Made by a program: the position numbers and the translations under genes
In this document: piece after piece, positions 17,413-25,461 of the stretch
Position numbering within the stretch: position 1 is the first letter of the stretch
How the letters are laid out: each line of letters begins with the position of its first letter
Assembly: GCF_025907915.1 (NCBI RefSeq)
Contig: NZ_JAPAAF010000005.1
Location: forward strand, 124,001-188,000
Length of the DNA: 64,000 bases
Direction: 5' to 3'
From: Gaoshiqia sediminis
Lineage (GTDB): Bacteria; Bacteroidota; Bacteroidia; Bacteroidales; Prolixibacteraceae
The notes under the pieces: model-generated
Told to the model about the DNA's origin: nothing
Seen by the model: the letters and a program-made list of their open reading frames with translations, nothing else
The model's database searches: none

Positions 17413-18579
17413 TTGGACAGAAGCCTAATAAATAGCCATTTAGAGAAAGTACTTCAAAGCAGGTACTTTCGCAAATCAAAAATTAGCTGCGATTTGCTGG
17501 AATACCTGGTCCAAGCCTCGCTGGAAGAGAAAAACCCGAAAGAATTCACCATCGGCGTTGAGTTATTCGGCAAGAAATACGATCATGAGGCCAAACAAGA
17601 TTCCAACATCCGGGTTTACATCCATCATGTACGCAAAAAATTGACGGAGTATTATGAGAATGAAGGAGCAAAAGATCCTGTCATTTTCGAGATTGAACGC
17701 GGGAAATACACGGTACGTTTTAAGACGCCGAAGGACTTTGCTAAAAATAAGCAACGAAGCTATCTGATCCCCTTTCTTCTTTCAATGGCGGGCTTACTTG
17801 CAGCACTTTTTTTCCTTCTGACGGGCAATCGAGAAAAGCCGAATAAATTCAGGCAGTTACCCATTTGGCACGAAATGGCTCAAAATGAGAAAAAGACGTT
17901 ATTGGTTTTGGGTGACTATTTCGTTTTTAACGGCCTGTTACCAACCGGCAGAACAGGCGTTTACCGCGATTTTTCGATTAACTCGGAGGCAGATTACGAG
18001 TATTTGCTCGACAAGAAGCCCGAATTGATCAAAACGATTTCAAAATCGAACCTCACCTACCTGTCAAAAATGGCGGCCTTTTGCGAAAGCGATATCTATA
18101 AAGTATTTGCCCAAACTGGCGGCGAAATTGACGTAAAACTATTGTCGGATATTCAGCCGACCGATTTGAAGGATTTTAACATCATCTTTATCGGCAACTA
18201 CAAAAACATGGGAATTTTTGAAAACCTGGTTCACGAGATGAACTTTACTTTCAGCATTTCCAATGCCGCCATTCCGTACATTATCTCAAACGATCCTTGT
18301 GCCAGGGTTTACGAAGCACAGTCCGACAAGCTCAAAGAAGAAGATTATGCCCTGGTTATCAACGCCTCTGGTTATTCGGATAACCGCTTTTTGCTGTTTT
18401 TGTCGAGCCAGGACATTGGCAACATTTCAACCGTAAAACAACTTACCCAGCCCGAATACCTGAAACATTTTCAGGAAGAACAGCTAAAGCCCCTTGAATT
18501 AATCGATTTTAAAGCACTTTACAAGGTAGAAGGTATCAACAAAACCGACTTGTCGTTTGAACTGATTCACATCGAATAG
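17413..18579 (+). CDS. Membrane-bound winged-helix transcription regulator
   Basis: The 388-residue protein uses TTG at 17413; no in-frame ATG occurs near it. Residues about 5-105 match the winged-helix domain common in Acidobacteria and Planctomycetes (LEKVLQSRYFRKSK, TIGVELFGKKYDHEAKQDSN, IRVYIHHVRKKLTEYY, IERGKYTVRF). A single membrane helix follows (about 116-137, LIPFLLSMAGLLAALFFLL). The C-terminal 250 residues lie beyond the membrane and have no family I recognise. The layout is that of a one-component, CadC-like sensor: DNA binding inside, ligand sensing in the periplasm. It is transcribed away from the DUF1080 unit with 136 bp between starts, so that unit is its most likely target. 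Confidence 0.8.
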   Translation: MDRSLINSHLEKVLQSRYFRKSKISCDLLEYLVQASLEEKNPKEFTIGVELFGKKYDHEAKQDSNIRVYIHHVRKKLTEYYENEGAKDPVIFEIERGKYTVRFKTPKDFAKNKQRSYLIPFLLSMAGLLAALFFLLTGNREKPNKFRQLPIWHEMAQNEKKTLLVLGDYFVFNGLLPTGRTGVYRDFSINSEADYEYLLDKKPELIKTISKSNLTYLSKMAAFCESDIYKVFAQTGGEIDVKLLSDIQPTDLKDFNIIFIGNYKNMGIFENLVHEMNFTFSISNAAIPYIISNDPCARVYEAQSDKLKEEDYALVINASGYSDNRFLLFLSSQDIGNISTVKQLTQPEYLKHFQEEQLKPLELIDFKALYKVEGINKTDLSFELIHIE

Positions 18580-18591
18580 GCTCGTGATAAA

Positions 18592-20532
18592 CTACTCCTC
18601 TCCCACTTTCAGAATTTTAAACTCGGTACGGCGGTTACGCGAGCGGCCTTCTTCTGTGTCGTTGGGTTCTACCGGCTGCGACATTCCATAGCCCCGGTAA
18701 CTGAGCCGGTTTTCGGGAATGCCGGCTTCAACCAGGTATTGCCAGACGGACTTGGCCCGCATTTCCGAAAGTTCATAGTTATAGGCCACTCCCCCCACAT
18801 TGTCGGTATGGCCGCCAATTTCAACAGTAATTGCAGGATTTTGGTCCAAAAAGGCAATCAGCCGTTCCAGCTCGGCCTTCGATTGCTCCAGCAATGCAAA
18901 CGATCCGGTTTCAAAAAAGACATTTCGCAAAGCAGCCACGCTACCAGTTTCAACCGGCATAAGGGGAATTGTCAGAAATACGGGATCATATGCCTTTCGA
19001 AGCTCTTTTAAAGAGAAATTTTCCGAATGAAACAGATAACCCGGACTGGATACATTCATCGCGTATTCTTTTCCTAACGGCAGGCTGACCAAAAAATCAC
19101 CTCCATCCAGGCACGAATTCATTGCGGCTACCAGAGAGCCCTGTGCCAAATCAATCAACTCAACTGTCGCACAAAGCGGTAACTGAGTGCGGTGATCAAC
19201 TACCTGGCCGCGGACGTAAGACACCGGTGTCGGCACTGCTTCTTCGTAAAGCTCGAACCTAAAAATATCCAATCCTTTTGAGTCCGGGCGGTCGGACGAA
19301 AAATAGGCAGTCGTTCCCGAAGCATCCACGATCATCCCCCGCTCGTCCTTATTGGTATTGATCGGATAACCCAGGTTGACGGGTTTGTGCCAACCCGAAT
19401 CGATAGAGTTACGGGTATAAAAAAGATCGAACCCGCCCAAGCCGGGCCATTTGTTTGATGCAAAATACAGGGTGACCCCATCCGGGTGAATGAAGGGCGA
19501 ATTTTCATCGCCAGGGGTGTTAACATTTTCCCCCAGGTTTTCCGATTCTCCCCAAAGAGGTTGCCCGTGATTGTCGAACCCCTTCAGCCTGCACCGCCAC
19601 AAATCCATGCCGCCATGGCCCCCTTCGCGACTGCTCACAAAATAGAGGTACTCTCCATTTCCGGTAAATGACGGTTGCGACTCCCAGGCAGCGCTGTTTA
19701 CCGGACTGCCTGCATTTCGAGGCTTTGTCCAGTTTTCACCCACCCTGCGGGTGAAATAGATATCGCAGCGCCCAAAACCATCCGGCTGATTACAAGCCGT
19801 GAAAAAAATGATCCCCCCGTTGGCCGACACGCTTTGTGCCCCTTCGTTTCCAGGAGTATTCAACGTATGGATGGGATGTGCAGGTTGCCATCGTCCATCA
19901 ATTTGTTTCGACTCGTAAAAGTCTTCCTGTAAACGCGCAAGCTGTCCTGCTCCTCCATTATCGGCAGGCAATAGCCGGGTAAAAATGAAAGTCTCACCGT
20001 CCAGCGTTAGTGAAGGCCAATATTCATCAAATTCCGAATTGATGGCGTCGCCCATGTTTTCCGGGTCAAACGGGCGTGGATTGTCAATCAGGGTCACGGC
20101 AAACTCCGACTGGGTGAGCAGTTCTTTAGCTTTCCGGGCAAATGCGCTCTCACCATACCGATGTAAAAAATCAAGGCATGTTTGCCGGGCTTTTTCATAT
20201 TCTCCGGCACGAAAATATGCATCAGCCAACACATAGCCAGCTTGAGGAAAACCGTCAACGCCAAGTTCCATTACTTTTTCGAGCGAAGAAATTTGCAATC
20301 TGAGCGAATCCATTTCACGGTATATGTCGGATTGCAGCAGGTAAACATCAACAAAGCCGGGATCTTCGCGCATGGCAACAGACAGCTTCATCAACGCTTT
20401 GTCATTTTCTTGTTGCCGGAAATAATCACGGGCCTCGTTGAATAATTTAAGCGCTTTTTTACTCGAAGTCCGGGGCTGACCCACCAACAAAAGAGGGAAA
20501 AAACAGAGAAAGAATAGCACGGCTCGTTTCAT
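18592..20532 (-). CDS. OmpA-family protein with TPR, PD40 and carboxypeptidase-regulatory-like domains (PorE-like)
   Basis: The 646-residue protein has a signal peptide (AVLFFLCFFPLLLVGQ) and TPR-like helices (about 25-150). PD40/WD40-like blades follow (about 190-430; SVSANGGIIFFTACN, SPFIHPDGVTLYFASNKW), then a carboxypeptidase-regulatory-like domain (VRGQVVDHRTQLPLCATVEL). The C-terminal OmpA domain binds peptidoglycan (VEIGGHTDNVGG, LSEMRAKSVWQYL, RSRNRRTEF). This domain order is that of PorE of the type IX secretion system, although Bacteroidota carry several paralogues, so PorE identity is not certain. It faces the ATP-grasp gene with only 24 bp between start codons. Confidence 0.85.
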   Translation of the reverse strand: MKRAVLFFLCFFPLLLVGQPRTSSKKALKLFNEARDYFRQQENDKALMKLSVAMREDPGFVDVYLLQSDIYREMDSLRLQISSLEKVMELGVDGFPQAGYVLADAYFRAGEYEKARQTCLDFLHRYGESAFARKAKELLTQSEFAVTLIDNPRPFDPENMGDAINSEFDEYWPSLTLDGETFIFTRLLPADNGGAGQLARLQEDFYESKQIDGRWQPAHPIHTLNTPGNEGAQSVSANGGIIFFTACNQPDGFGRCDIYFTRRVGENWTKPRNAGSPVNSAAWESQPSFTGNGEYLYFVSSREGGHGGMDLWRCRLKGFDNHGQPLWGESENLGENVNTPGDENSPFIHPDGVTLYFASNKWPGLGGFDLFYTRNSIDSGWHKPVNLGYPINTNKDERGMIVDASGTTAYFSSDRPDSKGLDIFRFELYEEAVPTPVSYVRGQVVDHRTQLPLCATVELIDLAQGSLVAAMNSCLDGGDFLVSLPLGKEYAMNVSSPGYLFHSENFSLKELRKAYDPVFLTIPLMPVETGSVAALRNVFFETGSFALLEQSKAELERLIAFLDQNPAITVEIGGHTDNVGGVAYNYELSEMRAKSVWQYLVEAGIPENRLSYRGYGMSQPVEPNDTEEGRSRNRRTEFKILKVGEE

Positions 20533-20538
20533 ATCCTG

Positions 20539-20546
20539 TAAATTTG
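20539..20546 (+). promoter_or_regulatory. -7 promoter element TAAATTTG for the ATP-grasp gene
   Basis: This is an exact TAnnTTTG match ending 10 bp before the TTG start at 20557. Transcription should begin within a few bases of the start codon, giving a nearly leaderless mRNA. The matching -33 region falls inside the start of the divergent OmpA-family gene. Confidence 0.7.
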
Positions 20547-20556
20547 CAGAAAAAAA

Positions 20557-21768
20557 TTGAACGAATCATCCATTACTCTGCTACATTTTAATCCGACCTG
20601 CGAGTTGGCTGTAGCCAATGGCTCGCCGTATTATGTGGCCCCAGCTCTGCTTCGCGAATTTGAGGAAGAGCTTTCGCCGTTGATGATGCTTTTTTCAGGT
20701 GGAAAGGATTGGGTGATCAGGGAAACCCCGGTTTCGGCCCGCTTTGCAGATCAAATGGCCGGATTCGGCTTTCCAACGGCAGAATTTGTGCCTAAAGGAG
20801 AAGTCAAAGCCCGATTGACCGAAAATGGTATTGAAAAAGTAGGACTGCGCCCCTGGGGAAACAGCCCGGCCGAATCGAATTTCTTTCGGTTTCTGCATCC
20901 CATCACCCAATTGAGCTGGAAACCAGAACTTAAAGAGCTATACGGAAGAAAAGCCGCAGCACAGTTCCTTAAAAATTTTGTCAGCAAACATCATTCCCCT
21001 ATATTTCCCGGAGAAGCAGAATTGCCCGTAACTGCCAGCACTATTTCTGAAATTGAAACCTACCTGAAACGTTGGGGAACCATTGCCATGAAAGCGCCTT
21101 ACAGTTCGAGTGGGCGCGGATTGCAGGTTATTCGGCAACAAAACCTGAACCGATCGAACCTGCAATGGATTGAAACCACCCTAAAACAGCAGGCTTACCT
21201 GATGGTGGAAAAGTGGCATAAGAAAATCTGCGATCTTTCTTTCCAGTTTTTAATGGATGAAAACGGCCAGACACACTACCTTGGTCCCAGTTTTTTTCTG
21301 ACCAATCTCAACGGACAATACGCCGGGCACTACCTTCATTTTTCAGGCTTCAGACAGTTCCCGTTTTCCGAAAACGAGATCAGTGATATTGGCCGGATGT
21401 TGTGCGAAGAGCTTGCCAATTCAGCCTATTCCGGTAGCTACATGGGCTATCTGGGAATTGATGCCATGATTTACATGGACGGCGATGCCACCAAATTTCA
21501 TCCCTGTTTGGAAGTTAACACACGCCACACGATGGGGCTGGTGAGCAAAACTATCGAACAGTATCTTCATCCAGGATCGTTCGGCTATTTTCGCACATTT
21601 TTTTCGAAGCAAGGAGAGTATGCTGCCCTGGCAGAAGAAATGCGCCGCAAACAGCCTCCGCTTATCGTAGACGGGAAGTTAACAGGCGGCTTTGTTTCGC
21701 TCACCAATCCTTCACCGACAAGCCGTTTTGGTGCCTGGCTGGAAATAAAAGCACCGGATAAAGATTAA
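20557..21768 (+). CDS. ATP-grasp superfamily protein of unknown substrate
   Basis: The 403-residue product starts at TTG 20557. An ATP-binding loop (MKAPYSSSGRGLQVI) lies near residue 180. Late motifs are MGYLGIDAMIY and CLEVNTRHTMG, with the Glu-x-Asn-x-Arg pattern used for Mg-ATP binding and catalysis in ATP-grasp ligases. The N-terminus (LLHFNPTCELAVANG) has no family I can name. ATP-grasp enzymes join a carboxylate to an amine or thiol through an acyl phosphate, here probably in the cytoplasm. It has no co-directional neighbour, so context does not suggest a substrate. Confidence 0.78.
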   Translation: MNESSITLLHFNPTCELAVANGSPYYVAPALLREFEEELSPLMMLFSGGKDWVIRETPVSARFADQMAGFGFPTAEFVPKGEVKARLTENGIEKVGLRPWGNSPAESNFFRFLHPITQLSWKPELKELYGRKAAAQFLKNFVSKHHSPIFPGEAELPVTASTISEIETYLKRWGTIAMKAPYSSSGRGLQVIRQQNLNRSNLQWIETTLKQQAYLMVEKWHKKICDLSFQFLMDENGQTHYLGPSFFLTNLNGQYAGHYLHFSGFRQFPFSENEISDIGRMLCEELANSAYSGSYMGYLGIDAMIYMDGDATKFHPCLEVNTRHTMGLVSKTIEQYLHPGSFGYFRTFFSKQGEYAALAEEMRRKQPPLIVDGKLTGGFVSLTNPSPTSRFGAWLEIKAPDKD

Positions 21769-21819
21769 TTTCTATCCGGCACTTGGACAGTTCCGTCTCA
21801 ACGCACTTTCGACAGAGCA

Positions 21820-21883
21820 CCATGCCGAACTTGTTTCGACATCTCACTGAAAATGAGATCCTGAAACAAGTTCAGGATGACAC
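21820..21883. repeat. REP-like inverted repeat hairpin
   Basis: The arms AACTTGTTTC..CATCTCA and TGAGAT..GAAACAAGTT pair around a short loop. The right arm (CCTGAAACAAGTTCAGGATGAC) is the kind of palindrome scattered between genes in many Bacteroidota genomes. It lies in the 183-bp gap between the ATP-grasp gene and the redoxin gene, which are convergent, and may also act as a weak terminator. Confidence 0.65.
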
Positions 21884-21951
21884 AGTCCAGACAGAATAGC
21901 ATTCACACGGCACTATCGCAATTTTTTTCAACAGATCATTAAGCTCATTTT

Positions 21952-22554
21952 TTAATTCACCTTGCGTTTGATGCTGCAGCCCATAGGCTTGGTTTCAGCC
22001 ACAGCAATTTTCTCGCCACCGGCCAGGCTCTTAATAGCATCTTTCAGGTAGGCCTGCTTCACATCGCTGGCGCTTTTGTAGTTGTCGTCGATCAATCCTT
22101 TGTAAACCAGTTTAAAATCTTTATCAAACAAAAACACATGCGGCGTGGTTTGTCCGCCAACGGCGTTGGCAATCAGGCTTTCGTCGTCCACCAGGTACGG
22201 GAACTGGTAGCCTTTTTCTGCAGCATGTTTTTTCATGGCTTCCAGCGAGTCGTCATCATTCCGCTTTTGGTAGTTCGAATTCAGCAAAGCAAATCCAACC
22301 CCGTGTTCTTTGGCCCAATTGTATAGCTCGTTGTAACGATCTTCCCAGGCAATCACAAACGGACAGGTGTTGCACGAAAAAATCATGACCAATCCGTTTT
22401 CGCCTTTCAGGTCGGCCAGCGATACCGATTTCCCGGAGACACACTCCATTTTCACATCGGTATGTTTCGCCCTGTCCCCAATTTGTAACTGCGGATTTGC
22501 AGCAAAAGTCACGCTTACTGCAAGTAAAAAAACGAAAGTGAATAAACTTTTCAT
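21952..22554 (-). CDS. Secreted redoxin (thioredoxin-like, AhpC/TSA-related) protein
   Basis: Taking ATG 22554, the protein has 200 residues, with a signal peptide (SLFTFVFLLAVSVTFAA) and a thioredoxin fold. The redox motif is CNTCPF in the phrase MIFSCNTCPFVIAWEDRY, followed by the family stretches VGFALLNSNYQKR, GGQTTPHVFLFDKD and VYKGLIDDN. The cis-Pro is in TTPHVF. It probably acts as a periplasmic thiol oxidoreductase or peroxiredoxin-like enzyme. An in-frame ATG three codons upstream (22563) is an alternative start. It diverges from pdxH. Confidence 0.85.
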   Translation of the reverse strand: MKSLFTFVFLLAVSVTFAANPQLQIGDRAKHTDVKMECVSGKSVSLADLKGENGLVMIFSCNTCPFVIAWEDRYNELYNWAKEHGVGFALLNSNYQKRNDDDSLEAMKKHAAEKGYQFPYLVDDESLIANAVGGQTTPHVFLFDKDFKLVYKGLIDDNYKSASDVKQAYLKDAIKSLAGGEKIAVAETKPMGCSIKRKVN

Positions 22555-22646
22555 GGTTATCATTTGTATTGGTTACTGCCTTCTGAAACAAGTACGGGCG
22601 AAAGCTTGTTTGAGGAAAAGCGATAGAAAATCTAAATAAATTGTTA

Positions 22647-23276
22647 ATGCTTAGGGATATACGCAAAAATTACCAGCAATTTGAACTTTCCGAAAAGGAT
22701 TTGACAGAACAGCCATTTGAGTTGTTCCGTCGTTGGCTGGACGATGCGATCCGCTTGAAGGTGGACGAACCAACAGCCATGACCCTTTCGACCAGTTTGG
22801 ACGGACAACCGGACTCGCGGGTAGTTTTATTGAAAGAACTTCGCACAGACGGGTTTGTCTTTTTTACCAATTTCGGCAGTTCGAAAGGCCTGCAGCTGGA
22901 CAAAAACAGCAGGGCGGCGCTCAACTTTTTCTGGCCCGCTCTGGAGCGGCAAGTACGGGTGAAAGGCCAGGTTGAAAAGCTAGATGAAAAACAGGCTGCA
23001 GATTACTTTTCCTCGCGCCCGCGCGACAGTCAGCTGGGCGCCTGGGCCTCGGAACAAAGCCGCGAGCTACATAGCCGCGATGAACTCGTTCAGCGTTTCC
23101 AAAAGATTGCCAATCAATACCAAAACCGCAGCATTGACAAACCACCGCACTGGGGCGGCTACGTGGTGATTCCCTTTGAAATTGAATTCTGGCAGGGCCG
23201 CCCCAACCGCCTGCACGACCGCTTCCGCTATTTCCTGACCGGTACCGGTTGGCTGGCAAAACGGCTGGCTCCGTAA
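22647..23276 (+). CDS. pdxH: Pyridoxamine 5'-phosphate oxidase
   Basis: The protein is about 209 residues from ATG 22647 (MLRDIRKNYQQFELSEKD); a TTG two codons upstream is less likely. It has the FMN-binding PdxH pattern (DGQPDSRVVLLKELR, GFVFFTNFGSSKG), the substrate-side RPRDSQLGAWASEQS motif and the conserved C-terminus ending WLAKRLAP. It oxidises pyridoxamine or pyridoxine 5'-phosphate to pyridoxal 5'-phosphate with O2 in the cytoplasm. Its presence implies that the organism meets oxygen at least at times. Length matches the family. Confidence 0.95.
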   Translation: MLRDIRKNYQQFELSEKDLTEQPFELFRRWLDDAIRLKVDEPTAMTLSTSLDGQPDSRVVLLKELRTDGFVFFTNFGSSKGLQLDKNSRAALNFFWPALERQVRVKGQVEKLDEKQAADYFSSRPRDSQLGAWASEQSRELHSRDELVQRFQKIANQYQNRSIDKPPHWGGYVVIPFEIEFWQGRPNRLHDRFRYFLTGTGWLAKRLAP

Positions 23277-23431
23277 CCAACTGAGAATATCAGAGGATTA
23301 GAATGTAAATCTTCGAGAAAACCACTAGTACCTCATCAAAACCATTAAAATATCTAAGATTTTTCGCCTCTTATCGCTCATATTATCAAACAAAAGCTGA
23401 GGAATAATTGTCCTAATTTAAAAATGCACCC

Positions 23432-23884
23432 ATGAAAGCAATTTTCTTGATGATGTGGTTGGAGATTGCCCTTGCAGCCTGCGGACAGGAAGAACCAAAA
23501 AATACGAAAACGATGAACTACAACAAATTAAACGAATTTGAGCGGTATGTGATTTTGCAAAAAGGAACAGAAAGGCCTTTTACCGGGAAATACGACACGT
23601 TTAAAGAGGCTGGCACTTATTTATGCAAACAGTGCAACACACCGCTGTACCGATCGTCGGATAAATTTGATTCGGGTTGTGGCTGGCCCAGTTTTGATGA
23701 TGAGATTGAAGGCGCTGTGCGCAAAACCCCGGACGCCGACGGGCGGCGCACCGAAATTACCTGTGCCCATTGCGGCGGGCACCTCGGTCATGTATTTTAC
23801 GGAGAAGGATTTACCGACAAAAACACCCGACATTGTGTAAATTCGGTCTCGCTGAATTTTAATCCGGATACAAAGAAAGAATAA
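23432..23884 (+). CDS. msrB: Peptide methionine-(R)-S-oxide reductase, lipoprotein form
   Basis: The 150-residue protein begins with a lipoprotein signal whose lipobox is LAAC near residue 17, so this MsrB should be anchored outside the cytoplasm. The mature domain has the zinc Cys pairs (CKQCNTPL and [12 protein letters not shown]), the GCGWPSF motif and the catalytic RHCVNSVSL near the C-terminus. It reduces methionine-R-sulfoxide in proteins and may repair envelope proteins under oxidative stress. It stands alone on the plus strand after pdxH. Confidence 0.93.
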   Translation: MKAIFLMMWLEIALAACGQEEPKNTKTMNYNKLNEFERYVILQKGTERPFTGKYDTFKEAGTYLCKQCNTPLYRSSDKFDSGCGWPSFDDEIEGAVRKTPDADGRRTEITCAHCGGHLGHVFYGEGFTDKNTRHCVNSVSLNFNPDTKKE

Positions 23885-24050
23885 CCTGCTTTTTTCCCAG
23901 AGGTCAATTACCTACCGAATAGCCACCTTTCCTGCCTGACCCGATCTGCGACCACCTTAATTTTCAAGTTCTTCGAACAAAGCATTGTTATAATTCGTTC
24001 TAAATCGATATTTTTCCAGGGAACACCTCTGCAAAAGAACAAATGTTCCA

Positions 24051-24058
24051 TATATTTG
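24051..24058 (+). promoter_or_regulatory. -7 promoter element TATATTTG
   Basis: This is an exact TAnnTTTG match 48 bp upstream of the ATG at 24107, next to a GAAC-AAAT-GTTC dyad (24039-24050) that could be an operator. Confidence 0.6.
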
Positions 24059-24106
24059 TCCCGTAAATTTTGAATGTGAAACCCTGAAAATGTACCAGAA
24101 AGCATT

Positions 24107-24463
24107 ATGAAAATAGCTATCCCGGCCAAAGAAAACAAGGTGGACAACCACTTTGGGCATTGTGACCATTTCATGATTTTTGAGCTGAACGACCAACTCG
24201 AAGTTCTTTCAACCGAAAGGATGGAAACCGATAAAACTTGCGGGTGCAAATCGAATCTGGCCGAAGAATTGGCTGCACAGGGCGTTGGCCTGCTATTGGC
24301 CGGCGGCATTGGCGAAGGCGCCATTAAAAAATTGAACCAGCAAAAGATAGATGTGATAGCCGGCTTTAAAGGTGATATTGAAACGGCAATCGAACAGTGG
24401 AAACGTAAAGACTATTTGACCAATTTTTCTATCTGCACTGAACACGACAGTTGTTCTCATTAG
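24107..24463 (+). CDS. NifX/NifB-C-terminal-like (dinitrogenase iron-molybdenum cofactor family) protein
   Basis: The 118-residue protein has the family fold markers MKIAIPAKENKVDNHFGHCDHFMIF, GVGLLLAGGIGEGA and VIAGFKGDIETAIEQW. It also carries extra cysteines (DKTCGCKSN) and a C-terminal CTEHDSCSH. Small stand-alone members occur widely outside nitrogen fixers and are thought to carry Fe-S or Fe-Mo cofactor precursors. No nif gene is in the window. The last four bases overlap the convergent tRNA-dihydrouridine synthase gene. Confidence 0.85.
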   Translation: MKIAIPAKENKVDNHFGHCDHFMIFELNDQLEVLSTERMETDKTCGCKSNLAEELAAQGVGLLLAGGIGEGAIKKLNQQKIDVIAGFKGDIETAIEQWKRKDYLTNFSICTEHDSCSH

Positions 24464-25461
24464 TCAACAAAGCAATTTTCCAATTGGGTGCCAACAAGTT
24501 CATAAATTTCATTAAACGAGTTGGCATCCATCATTTTAGCCCGTAATTTTGAAGCCTCGGCAAAACCATTGGTGTAAATCTTGAAAAAACGTTTCAGGAT
24601 ATTGAAATTTTTCGTATCACCCCAGGTTTGTTCAAAAAGCCTAACATGAAGTTGAAGTAACTGTAACTTCTCTTCTTTTGTACGTTCGGGATGTTCCGAA
24701 TTAAAAAACCAGGGGTTCTGAAAAATTCCCCGACCGATCATCACGCCATCCAGCCCATAGCGTTCGGTGTATGCTGCTGCCTGCCCATACGAAAGTACAT
24801 CGCCATTCCCCAGGATCGGCACTTCAGGAGCAAGCTGATTTCTAATCAAGACAGCTTTTTCAATCTCCTGCCAGTCAGCCAAACCATCAGACTGTTGTTT
24901 CTGGGTGCGCCCGTGCAGGGTGATGGCTGCCGGCCGGGTTTCGATTAGTTGCGAAATCCAACGCTCGGTTTCATGGTTGCGGATGCCTGTCCGTGTTTTT
25001 ACTGAAACCGGCAAATGCGTGGCTTCTTTCGTGGCCAGAACGATTTCCCGGGCCAGATCGGGCTGATCTATCAAAGCGCTGCAAGCGCCTTGTTTCACGA
25101 CATTTTTTACCGGGCAGCCCATGTTGATATCCAAGCCGTCAAATTCGTAAGTTTCGGTAATTTCGCGGGCAATTTTATGAAACACCTCAGGTTTGTTGCC
25201 CCAAATTTGCGCCACCAGCCGGATGCCCTTTTCCTTCAGGATTTTCTTTTCGGACTGGCTAACCACCAACCGCTCTGAAACACGCTGCTTTCCCACCGGA
25301 TGATTCATGCCGTCAACGGCTGTAAATTCGGTAAATAACACATGCAGGCAAGCCGAATCTGAAACACGTGCCACCAACTCGCGAAACGAAGTATCGGTCA
25401 CATCTTCCATCGGCGCCAGGGCCATAATCGGCGACGCTATTTCTTTCCAAAAATTATTCAT
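24460..25461 (-). CDS. dus: tRNA dihydrouridine synthase
   Basis: The 333-residue FMN enzyme begins SPIMALAPMEDVTDTSFREL and has the Dus signature DINMGCPVKNVVKQGACSAL, including the catalytic Cys. Phosphate-binding features follow (ITLHGRTQKQQ, GNGDVLSYGQA, GVMIGRGIFQNPW). It reduces specific uridines of tRNA to dihydrouridine using NADPH. Subgroup (DusB or another) is not assignable by eye. It overlaps the end of trhO by 8 bp, so two tRNA-modification genes form a coupled operon. Confidence 0.93.
   Translation of the reverse strand: MNNFWKEIASPIMALAPMEDVTDTSFRELVARVSDSACLHVLFTEFTAVDGMNHPVGKQRVSERLVVSQSEKKILKEKGIRLVAQIWGNKPEVFHKIAREITETYEFDGLDINMGCPVKNVVKQGACSALIDQPDLAREIVLATKEATHLPVSVKTRTGIRNHETERWISQLIETRPAAITLHGRTQKQQSDGLADWQEIEKAVLIRNQLAPEVPILGNGDVLSYGQAAAYTERYGLDGVMIGRGIFQNPWFFNSEHPERTKEEKLQLLQLHVRLFEQTWGDTKNFNILKRFFKIYTNGFAEASKLRAKMMDANSFNEIYELVGTQLENCFVD

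Noticed and set aside
24107-24463. Nitrogen-fixation locus
   Set aside because: The NifX-like protein is a stand-alone small member and no nif structural gene is present.
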